Shown here piece by piece: positions 47,422-54,296 of a stretch of 64,000 nt of DNA. Origin of the DNA: Flavobacteriales bacterium UBA720 (GTDB taxonomy: Bacteria > Bacteroidota > Bacteroidia > Flavobacteriales > Weeksellaceae); contig DBLQ01000081.1 of NCBI GenBank assembly GCA_002297505.1, positions 46,379-110,378 of the forward strand, given 5' to 3'. Numbering within the stretch: position 1 is the stretch's first letter; each line of letters starts with the position of its first letter. The translations under genes were made by a program, and so were the position numbers. The notes beneath the pieces were generated by a model that saw only the letters and a program-made list of their open reading frames with translations, was not told where the DNA came from and did not search any database.

Positions 47422-47652
47422 GGTGTGCCTACCCAAATCATAGGCGTGCCTAGTAAAATGATATGCGCACCTACCAAAATGATAGGCCAACCTACCAAAA
47501 TGATAGGCCAACCTACCAAAAATGTAGGCGAGCCTATTAAAATCGTAGGCGAGCTTACTAAAATCGTAGGCGAGCCTACCAAAACGATAAGCGAACCTAC
47601 CAAAAATGTAGGCGAACTTACCTAAAACTTAGGCGAGCTCATTATAATCAAA
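47422..47652. repeat. 21-bp tandem repeat array, 11 units
   Basis: Eleven units of exactly 21 bp follow GGCGAGCCTACCAAAATGAT with a closing A. Each unit junction holds a short palindrome of the TAGGC-NN-GCCTA type, kept despite base changes. The units vary at several sites (2-6 differences each). Both strands are stop-free across part of it and would read a heptapeptide repeat (VGEPTKI-like), but no start or RBS supports a gene. The rest of the 590-bp intergenic region (47274-47864) holds the aconitase terminator and otherwise unremarkable sequence. Confidence 0.93.
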
Positions 47653-47864
47653 AGGCAAGGTTCCTAAAAAACGATGATCTGAAAAATCTGTAACCGCAGC
47701 TGCCAATTCTAAAAGTGAATCTACTTTGAAAGAGGGTTGCGCCTGCATTAACATTTACTTTTAAATAAAATCAATGCCTCAATAAACCATTGTGCAGTTT
47801 TGATCAAACTTTACATCCCAAAAAAAAGCCGGCTGCAAAAATGCGGGCCGGCTTATCAATATAC

Positions 47865-48242
47865 TTAACTTTTATGTTCAGACAAAGGTCCGTCTGATTT
47901 GCAGAATCGGGATTCGAACCGCTGCTTCCACATTTCCTTAAACTTTTCCCGTTCTTCCTCGCTGCCGCAGAATTGGGTTTCGAGTTTCTGCTTCCAGTTT
48001 TCCTTCATCTCCGGATTGTCGAAGTGGTGACGTCTTCCAAATTTTTTCTTACCGCCGAATCCACCAAACAAAATCTTCGAAAGGACCAAAATCCCTAGCG
48101 ACTGCCAGTAATTGATCGCCTTAACCCCTAAAATGTCCGGCAGAAGAATGTTCCATAGCCACTGAAAAAACCATACAAACAGGCCAATCGCCGCAATGAT
48201 GCAAGGGATCGCCAACCAAAATTTCTTTTTATTTCTGTTCAT
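47865..48242 (-). CDS. Small membrane protein partnered with ECF sigma factor
   Basis: The 125-residue protein has two membrane helices (residues ~8-30 and ~45-60) and a charged C-terminal half with two similar segments (KLETQFCGSEEEREKF and QRFESRFCKSDG). It directly follows the ECF sigma gene with a 10-bp gap, so it may be its regulator. No zinc motif is seen; function is inferred from position only. Confidence 0.6.
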   Translation of the reverse strand: MNRNKKKFWLAIPCIIAAIGLFVWFFQWLWNILLPDILGVKAINYWQSLGILVLSKILFGGFGGKKKFGRRHHFDNPEMKENWKQKLETQFCGSEEEREKFKEMWKQRFESRFCKSDGPLSEHKS

Positions 48243-48252
48243 CTTTTTAATA

Positions 48253-48828
48253 TTAACCGTTTAAATCGTCATAAAGATTTTGCAATCTTTTTCGGAGATG
48301 TTTCACCGCGTAGGATTTTCTGCTGATGATCGTTTTGATGTTTTCGCCTTCTTCGTTTGCGATTTCCTGAAGCGTTTTGTCTTCCAGCTCGTTTAGGATA
48401 TAGACGCGCTTCTGCTTTTCCGGCAGTTCGTCCAGGGCTTTCATCAGCTCGTTCCAGAACATTTCTTTGAAGACTGCAATTTCGGGGCTATTGGTATCGT
48501 CGGCCAGCAAGATATCTTTGACATTCAGTTCACCGTCTTCGTCCTGATAGACAAAGTCTTCCAGAGATTCCGTTTTCTTTTTTCTGTAACTATCGATGAT
48601 TTTGTTCCGGGTCACCGAATACAGCCAGGCGCCGACGTTTTCCAATTCGTTCAAATTCGTTAATCGGCTGGTCTGGAACCAGACTTCCTGCAGGATATCT
48701 TCTGCATCTTCCGTCTTTGCCACTTTAGAATTGATAAAGCGCAAAAGCTGGGCGCCGTAATTTTTAACGACTTCCGTGATTGATGCAGATTTTTTATCGG
48801 CCATTTGCTGTAAAGATAGCGACTCCAT
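48253..48828 (-). CDS. ECF RNA polymerase sigma factor
   Basis: The 191-residue protein has region 2 (LLRFINSKVAKTEDAEDILQEVWFQTSRL) and region 4 (ALDELPEKQKRVYILNELEDKTLQEIANEEGENIKTIISRKSYAVKHLRKRL). It probably recognises stress or envelope promoters of its own, which are not visible here. It leads the gene for a small membrane protein 10 bp downstream. Confidence 0.93.
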   Translation of the reverse strand: MESLSLQQMADKKSASITEVVKNYGAQLLRFINSKVAKTEDAEDILQEVWFQTSRLTNLNELENVGAWLYSVTRNKIIDSYRKKKTESLEDFVYQDEDGELNVKDILLADDTNSPEIAVFKEMFWNELMKALDELPEKQKRVYILNELEDKTLQEIANEEGENIKTIISRKSYAVKHLRKRLQNLYDDLNG

Positions 48829-48905
48829 ATGAATATGACGACGGTTTGTTTTTTTTACTTTAAAAGTTTATGAAATTATTTTGTGAGGCGTGATGTGGGA
48901 TTGTG

Positions 48906-49180
48906 TCGCTCCTACGGAGCTTTGATTGTAAGGATTTTCGGAGGCTACTAACGTGTCGCTCCTAAGGGAGATTTCCAAGTTATGTGAGATTCTTAGCTAT
49001 TAACAGTTCGCTCCTACGGAGCTTTGATTGTAAGCATTATTCGGAGGCTACAAACGTATCGCTCCTAATGGAGCTTTTCAAGTTATGTGAGATTCTTAGT
49101 TATTAACAGTTCGCTCCTACGGAGCTTTTTGGGTCGTGTTCAATTGCTTCCTACACACATATCGCTTCTACGAAGCTTTG
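48906..49180. repeat. ~51-bp hairpin repeat array, six units
   Basis: The hairpin TCGCTCCTACGGAGC-type unit (arms GCTCC/GGAGC, 5 bp) recurs at 48906, 48956, 49008, 49059, 49111 and 49162, every 50-52 bp. The odd and even units differ, giving a higher-order ~103-bp repeat with GATTGTAAG and TTATGTGAGATTCTTAG blocks. The last unit is degenerate (TCGCTTCTACGAAGC). The array fills most of the 436-bp gap between the sigma gene and the acyltransferase. Confidence 0.92.
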
Positions 49181-49220
49181 AATCAACAAAAACTATATTG
49201 TGCAATCTAATAGCAAAAGC

Positions 49221-49262
49221 CAACTGCTATCAGCTAACTGCTATCAGCCAATTGCCACCAGC
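49221..49262. repeat. 14-bp tandem repeat, three units
   Basis: CAACTGCTATCAGC, TAACTGCTATCAGC and CAATTGCCACCAGC follow each other directly, next to the acyltransferase stop. They are an imperfect minisatellite. Confidence 0.85.
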
Positions 49263-49264
49263 AA

Positions 49265-49840
49265 CTACCTCAATGGCAACCGCATCAATTCGTGTTTGCC
49301 GAAGATGATGGAATTGGGCGGCACATTTCTGGAAATTACACAGTTCGCACCGATGATGCAATTATCGCCGATAGTAACACCCTTCAGGACGGTGACATTG
49401 CTGTAGATCTTTACGTTTTTGCCGATGATAATCGGCGCGGTGTTGAATTTCGTTTTGTGCCAGACGTATTCTGGTTGGGTATCGAAAGCGTGGTCGTGGT
49501 CATAAAATTTGCAACCTTCCGCAACACAGGTATCATCGCCCAATTCTATTTTATCCAGACAATTGATGGAAATATAATGGCTGAGATCCACATTATTTCC
49601 GAAAATCAGCGTGCCACCATTCCTGATTCTGATCGCGTTATGATCTCTCCAAATCACGTTTTTCCCAATCTCAAATTTGGCATTGTCATCCAATTCAAAA
49701 GTAGTGGCTTTCCCGATCCTCAAATCAGAATGAAGATGAACGCCGGAATGCGAATTGAGAATACTGTACGAATAAAGTTTCTCAATTTTTGCAATCGTTT
49801 TTGGAATGATATTCAGTGCTTTGTAAATTAGATTGATCAT
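49265..49840 (-). CDS. Hexapeptide-repeat (LbH) acyltransferase
   Basis: The 191-residue protein has the left-handed beta-helix pattern (IGKNVIWRDHNAIRIRNGG, IELGDDTCVAEGCKF, IIIGKNVKIYSNVTVLKGVTIGDNCIIGANCVI), with an acyl-acceptor-like DHDHAF loop. It is of the serine/sugar O-acetyltransferase type. It is the last gene of the ACP cassette (11 bp after the SDR) and probably transfers the acyl group made there. Confidence 0.88.
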   Translation of the reverse strand: MINLIYKALNIIPKTIAKIEKLYSYSILNSHSGVHLHSDLRIGKATTFELDDNAKFEIGKNVIWRDHNAIRIRNGGTLIFGNNVDLSHYISINCLDKIELGDDTCVAEGCKFYDHDHAFDTQPEYVWHKTKFNTAPIIIGKNVKIYSNVTVLKGVTIGDNCIIGANCVISRNVPPNSIIFGKHELMRLPLR

Positions 49841-49851
49841 AGTCTTGCGTT

Positions 49852-50574
49852 TTATAAGGTTCCGGAATCCACGAAAATCTCTTGTCCAGTAATCGATTTT
49901 GCTTTCTCACCGGACAGAAACAGGACGGTTTCGGCTACAGACTGCATATCGGTTTCCTGCTTCAAGGCAGTTCTTTTGAAGATTCGGTTTTTGTGATCTT
50001 GTGTCAGTTTGGCATTCATCGCGGTTTCCATATAGCCCGGAACGACGATGTTGGAGCGGATTCCTCGCTCGCCCCATTCTCTGGAAATATTTTTGGAAAA
50101 AGACTGCAAAGCACCTTTGGAAGCCGCATACATTGACAATCCTTTGTAACCGGTGTGCGCACTGATGGAAGATATATGAATGATACTGCCGGCAACGCGA
50201 TTATAAATCATATTCCGGATCGCATATTTTGTCAGGAACATTGGCGAATAAAGATTGACATCGAACATTGATTTCAAATCTTCATAGTTGAGATTCGTGA
50301 CAATATCATCATAAGCCATTGCCGCATTATTGATCAGGACGTGAACTGGAATTTGATTGTTGACAAAATCTTTAAAAACTTCCTGATGGATATTTTCCGG
50401 ATTGGATAAATCGAATGTTTTGAAGAATAGATTCTCCGGATGTTCCTTTTTCAGAGTTTTTAATTCATCAGATTCTGTCCTGCTGATGCCGTAAACTGTG
50501 TGGCCGTTCTCCAGAAAGAGTTTGGCAATTTCAAAACCTACACCTCGGGAAATGCCTGTGATTAATACATTCAT
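49852..50574 (-). CDS. SDR-family reductase (FabG-like)
   Basis: The 240-residue protein has the SDR cofactor motif TGISRGVG (6-13), NNAA (82-85), and the catalytic triad S136, Y149, K153 (HISSISAHTGYKGLSMYAASK). It likely reduces a keto-acyl group on a carrier. It overlaps the AMP-ligase by 4 bp and starts the acyltransferase's upstream spacing of 11 bp. Confidence 0.92.
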   Translation of the reverse strand: MNVLITGISRGVGFEIAKLFLENGHTVYGISRTESDELKTLKKEHPENLFFKTFDLSNPENIHQEVFKDFVNNQIPVHVLINNAAMAYDDIVTNLNYEDLKSMFDVNLYSPMFLTKYAIRNMIYNRVAGSIIHISSISAHTGYKGLSMYAASKGALQSFSKNISREWGERGIRSNIVVPGYMETAMNAKLTQDHKNRIFKRTALKQETDMQSVAETVLFLSGEKAKSITGQEIFVDSGTL

Positions 50575-51785
50575 ACAATTTTCTTTTTTCCGGTCCTGGT
50601 CAATTCGATTTTGTCAACAAAGTTTATTTTTCTCGGGATTTTGAAGTTCTGAATTTTTCCATTTAAGAAAAATCTGACGTCTTCTTCTTTCATTGCTTTG
50701 CCGGGATGCAACTCGATATCGCAGCAGATAATATTTCCTAAAACCGCATTGGCTTTTCCGTACACTCGCACATTCCGGATATTGTCGTGTTGCGTCAGCT
50801 CCTCTTCCACTTCATAGGGATTCACCTTGTAACCACCAACATTGATCAGCTCATTTTTTCTGGACGTGAAGCGGAATCGCCTTTGGACATCATCAAGCCA
50901 TTCAATCAAGTCTCCGGTTGGGTAGAAATCATCAATCAAATTCAGCTGTGCATTTTTGCCAAATAAATCTTTATGAATGTACAATTCGTCATCCACCACT
51001 TTGATCCGTCCAACGTGTTTTTCCTGAACCAGAAATTCATCATTCTGAGAAGAAAACAACGGTCCGGTTTCTGTGGAGCCGTACACATTGTTGATTCTGG
51101 CATTGGGAAAAGCTTTTTCAACTGCAGTAATCAGGTGTGCATCAGACTTTTCGCCACCTACAGTAATTTTCCTGACCGAACCAAAAGATTGTTCTAAAGG
51201 CAAAAGCAACCGATAAAAAGTAGGTGTGGACGAGAGGTTTGTGATTTGATAGGTCTTAATGGAATCGACAATAAAATCCTTGGGCGCCATAAAAACATTG
51301 ACCAAAAGATTCCGATTCAGAATCGCCTGGAAGAACACCTGAACGCCGGCAACGTGTGTCGGATTGAATGCAAAACCCCAAACATCATCTTTACGCGCAT
51401 CAGAAACATTGATTTTCCGGATCAGATTTTTCAGAGGATGGGTGAATTTTCTTGTAAAACCAGTGGTTCCGGATGTGAAAAGCGTAATCTCGGATTGAGA
51501 ATTTCTGATTGAATCAATTAACTCTTGAATAGAATTTAATTTCCTTGTATGATTAATTTTAATCCGTTGATTGATATGCAAATTGTTGGACGTGATTTCC
51601 TTTTCAGAAATGTCAGAATCCATCAAAGCTATATTTTTGTCATTGACCAGGGCGAAAATCCAATTCAGAAAAAAGGATTTCAAATCCGGATAGATAAAAC
51701 AATCTGTGTACGAATCAGACGTATTGGCGTGTTTCAGAATCTCTTCGTAGGACAAAGAAAAATTCTGATCGATCAAGAAAAGCAT
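50571..51785 (-). CDS. AMP-binding acyl/aryl-carrier ligase
   Basis: The 404-residue protein is an adenylate-forming ligase with TSGTTGFTRKF (A3), NNVYGSTETGPLF (A5), GDLIEW (A7), NVGGYKVNPYEVEEE (A8) and a final catalytic Lys (TRTGKKK, A10). It is shorter than usual (about 500-550) at the N terminus. It should activate a carboxylic acid for loading on the adjacent ACP. It overlaps the ACP end by 13 bp. Confidence 0.9.
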   Translation of the reverse strand: MLFLIDQNFSLSYEEILKHANTSDSYTDCFIYPDLKSFFLNWIFALVNDKNIALMDSDISEKEITSNNLHINQRIKINHTRKLNSIQELIDSIRNSQSEITLFTSGTTGFTRKFTHPLKNLIRKINVSDARKDDVWGFAFNPTHVAGVQVFFQAILNRNLLVNVFMAPKDFIVDSIKTYQITNLSSTPTFYRLLLPLEQSFGSVRKITVGGEKSDAHLITAVEKAFPNARINNVYGSTETGPLFSSQNDEFLVQEKHVGRIKVVDDELYIHKDLFGKNAQLNLIDDFYPTGDLIEWLDDVQRRFRFTSRKNELINVGGYKVNPYEVEEELTQHDNIRNVRVYGKANAVLGNIICCDIELHPGKAMKEEDVRFFLNGKIQNFKIPRKINFVDKIELTRTGKKKIV

Positions 51786-52006
51786 TGCAGCTTGGAATAG
51801 ATTTCGCCAACAGTATTTACCAGACCGTCTTCGAAAATATCGATTTGAAAATCCTCTTCAATTTTCACAGTAAGCTCGGCCAGGTCAAAAGAATCGAAAT
51901 TGAGGTCTTCCCGCAGTCTGAGCTCGGGCGAGAGATCCGAAATGGCATCTTCGTATTTATTCCTCTTGATAGAATTAACTATTTCCAGTAGTTGTGCTTG
52001 CATCAT
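51773..52006 (-). CDS. Acyl carrier protein
   Basis: From ATG 52006 the protein has 77 residues. The phosphopantetheine site reads NFDSFDL (S39), a DSF variant of the usual DSL. The rest has the acidic ACP helices (EDLNFDSFDLAELTVKIEEDF). The next ATG (52003) is equally possible. A consensus promoter lies ~12 bp upstream, so this ACP heads the ligase/SDR/acyltransferase operon. Confidence 0.88.
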   Translation of the reverse strand: MMQAQLLEIVNSIKRNKYEDAISDLSPELRLREDLNFDSFDLAELTVKIEEDFQIDIFEDGLVNTVGEIYSKLQCFS

Positions 52007-52017
52007 CGTGTTTTGGA

Positions 52018-52025
52018 CAAAATTA
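52018..52025 (-). promoter_or_regulatory. Promoter -7 box of the ACP cassette
   Basis: The minus strand reads TAATTTTG, with ATTG about 21 bp upstream. The expected start (~52011) gives a leader of only ~5 nt before ATG 52006. Confidence 0.65.
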
Positions 52026-52089
52026 ATAATATTTTTTTCTCTATCACAATGGTGGCGCAAAAAATTTTGAAAATAGCAGTAATAAGCTG

Positions 52090-52776
52090 TTATTTATTTA
52101 ATTTCAGAAAGAATTCCGATTTGTAAGTCTCGCCAATCGGGATGTGGATTTCAGCAGCTACGGAGACATTTTTGACATCCATTTTCTCGATTTTATCGAT
52201 GTTGACGATGAAGGATTTATGCACCCGCGCGAAGTTCTCCGGCAATTGATGCTCCAGAGACTTCAGGGTTTCCAACACGATATATTCCTGATTTTGCGTT
52301 TTGATGTTCACATAATCCTTGATGCTTTCCACAAAGAGGATGTCATCAAACTTAATTTTGTGCTGCTGCCCGGATGATTTGACAAAAAAATGCGTGTTGC
52401 CCTTGGTTTCATTCACCATCAATCTTTCGCGCGCTTTTTGGGTACTTTTTTCGAACCGGCTGAAGGAGATCGGTTTCAGAAGATAATCGATCACGTTGTG
52501 TTCATAGCCTTCCAACGCATATTCTGAGTAGGCAGTAGTCAGAATATATTTCAGCTTGTTGCCAACGATTTTCATAAAATTGATTCCGGAAAGTTCGGGC
52601 ATCTGGATATCGAGGAAAATCAGATCGGCAGCATTGGTCTTGATAAATTCCATCACTTCAATCGGATTTTCAGTGGAGAACACCAGTTCCAGGAAAGGAA
52701 TTTTCTGAACATAACTTGCCAGCAGGGAAACTGCAAGCGGCTCGTCATCTACAATAATGCATTTAAGTTTATCCAT
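52090..52776 (-). CDS. LytTR-type response regulator
   Basis: The 228-residue protein has a receiver domain (phosphoacceptor D56 in LIFLDIQMP, DDE at 10-12) and a C-terminal LytTR DNA-binding domain (FVKSSGQQHKIKFDDILFVESIKDYVNI). LytTR regulators control targets through direct repeats. It overlaps the sensor kinase by 8 bp, so the pair is coupled. Confidence 0.94.
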   Translation of the reverse strand: MDKLKCIIVDDEPLAVSLLASYVQKIPFLELVFSTENPIEVMEFIKTNAADLIFLDIQMPELSGINFMKIVGNKLKYILTTAYSEYALEGYEHNVIDYLLKPISFSRFEKSTQKARERLMVNETKGNTHFFVKSSGQQHKIKFDDILFVESIKDYVNIKTQNQEYIVLETLKSLEHQLPENFARVHKSFIVNIDKIEKMDVKNVSVAAEIHIPIGETYKSEFFLKLNK

Positions 52777-53791
52777 TTCTCAAATCGATCTTCAAATCTA
52801 CGGTAAAATCAGTTTCTGTTTCGGTAATATGGAGTTGGTGCTGATTCGGATAAAGAATTTCCAATCTTTTTTTCACATTGCCGATGCCAATTCCGGAAAC
52901 AGAATCTTTGGATCTTGATTTTTTAAAATTATGCAAATGAAACCCAAGTTTTTGGTTATCATCCGTAATGGTGAGCGTAAAGCCTTTGCCCGAAAAATCG
53001 CCGTGTTTGAAAGCATTTTCAACGAATGGAACCAACAGCATTGGCGAAATGTTCAGGGTTGGGAAATTGATTTTTTTATCAATGACCAACAGTTCCGGGT
53101 TTCTGATCCGGAGTTTTTCCAGTTCTATCAGACTTTCCAGATAGCCGACTTCCTTCTCGAGCGGAATAAAATCCTTCTCCAGATCCTTGGTGCTGTAACG
53201 GAGCAGCTGGCTCAGTTCCTCAATCGCAGGCAGCGCTTTTTCGGAATTCTGATAAACCAAAGCATAAATATTATTCAACGTATTGAAAATAAAATGGGGA
53301 TTGATCTGCGTTTTCAGAGCCTGCATATTGGCCTGATTCCTTTCCTTCTCCAGCTTTTGCCGTTCGTTTTCGATTACGCCAAATTTTTCCAATAACCACA
53401 TAATGCCAGCGATGAAAACGTTGATGCATCCATAATAAATGTTGTCAAAGTAGTAAAACAGCAAACCGGTTTTCTGGTCGTAATTCCTGAATCCAAAAAT
53501 AGCCGGCGACAAAATTTCTTCCAGCGAGTAACGAATGGTGGCAAAGCAAACAATAGAAAGGAAAAACGAAAGAATCACCGTGTAAATTTTCTCCGGCCGG
53601 AAGACTTTCGGAATGATGAAAAGATAACAGATGTAAAATGTCAGAATGCCGCTAAGGAAAAAAGTGGTTCTCAGAACCGCGCTTTGCAGATCTCTTTCTT
53701 CCGCAAAAAAGAAAATAGGTGTAATGACAGTTCCAAAAAAATTGAGACTCCAATAGATGACTTGAAGCCAGATGATCTGTTGTTTTCTCAT
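52769..53791 (-). CDS. Sensor histidine kinase, LytS/YehU type
   Basis: The 340-residue protein has four membrane helices in the first ~135 residues and a coiled stretch (NERQKLEKERNQANMQALK). The His-kinase site is H166 (QINPHFIFNTLNNIYAL). An ATP-binding region follows (PMLLVPFVENAFKHGDFSGKG, GIGIGNVKKRLEILYP). It lacks an identified sensor domain besides the membrane part. It overlaps both neighbours (4 and 8 bp). Confidence 0.94.
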   Translation of the reverse strand: MRKQQIIWLQVIYWSLNFFGTVITPIFFFAEERDLQSAVLRTTFFLSGILTFYICYLFIIPKVFRPEKIYTVILSFFLSIVCFATIRYSLEEILSPAIFGFRNYDQKTGLLFYYFDNIYYGCINVFIAGIMWLLEKFGVIENERQKLEKERNQANMQALKTQINPHFIFNTLNNIYALVYQNSEKALPAIEELSQLLRYSTKDLEKDFIPLEKEVGYLESLIELEKLRIRNPELLVIDKKINFPTLNISPMLLVPFVENAFKHGDFSGKGFTLTITDDNQKLGFHLHNFKKSRSKDSVSGIGIGNVKKRLEILYPNQHQLHITETETDFTVDLKIDLRNG

Positions 53792-54135
53792 CGCAGTTCT
53801 TTATTGTTAATCATAATCGGTTTATTGGACGAATAATGCAAATGTAAAGAAACAGATTTCGCGTTCGAATTGACCAAAATCAAACGACTTTTCTTCGGCA
53901 ATCTGTAACTGAAATCTGACATGGCTTCTATTTTTTTCGGCGTAGATAACTCCGAAGCCAATTTTACTTTTTCGTCGGAGAGATTTTTTATGGATATTGT
54001 GGCGGGTGCTTTTAATTGATTAATAATAATGCTGTCGCCAGATGCAATGCTCATTGTTTTCCAGACCTCCACGCGATGTGATCCGATGCAGGAAACAAGT
54101 GATATTAGAATTGAAATTATTATTAATTTTTTCAT
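53788..54135 (-). CDS. Small lipoprotein upstream of LytS-like kinase
   Basis: ATG 54135 gives 115 residues with a lipoprotein signal (MKKLIIISILISLVSC, Cys 16). The rest has beta-strand character, with no domain recognised. Its stop overlaps the kinase start by 4 bp, so it is translationally coupled with the two-component system and may be part of its input. Confidence 0.65.
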   Translation of the reverse strand: MKKLIIISILISLVSCIGSHRVEVWKTMSIASGDSIIINQLKAPATISIKNLSDEKVKLASELSTPKKIEAMSDFSYRLPKKSRLILVNSNAKSVSLHLHYSSNKPIMINNKELR

Positions 54136-54270
54136 ACTCCAAAAATAGGAACTACAGAATAGAAATCTGTCCAATTTCTATGAACGCCCGTTTTTTATCG
54201 ATGAAAATTTGTTGGTCGGATTAAAATCGTGAGTAGTCTAAACGCTGTTTTCAAATGTTATTTTCGAAAA

Positions 54271-54278
54271 TACATTTG
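54271..54278 (+). promoter_or_regulatory. Promoter -7 box of the first PF14905 receptor
   Basis: TACATTTG is a perfect TAnnTTTG box with TTTT about 19 bp upstream. The predicted start leaves a ~12-nt leader to ATG 54297, so ATG 54297 rather than an upstream TTG is the start. Confidence 0.7.
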
Positions 54279-54296
54279 CATCAACAAAACTACGTT

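Noticed and set aside
47425..47625. Plus-strand heptapeptide-repeat frame and the minus-strand counterpart over the 21-bp array
   Set aside because: Both strands stay open because the repeat unit is 21 bp and stop-free. There is no RBS, promoter or family, so the region was called as DNA repeats.
47422..47652. CRISPR array
   Set aside because: The repeats abut without spacers, the units vary gradually, and no cas genes are in the window.
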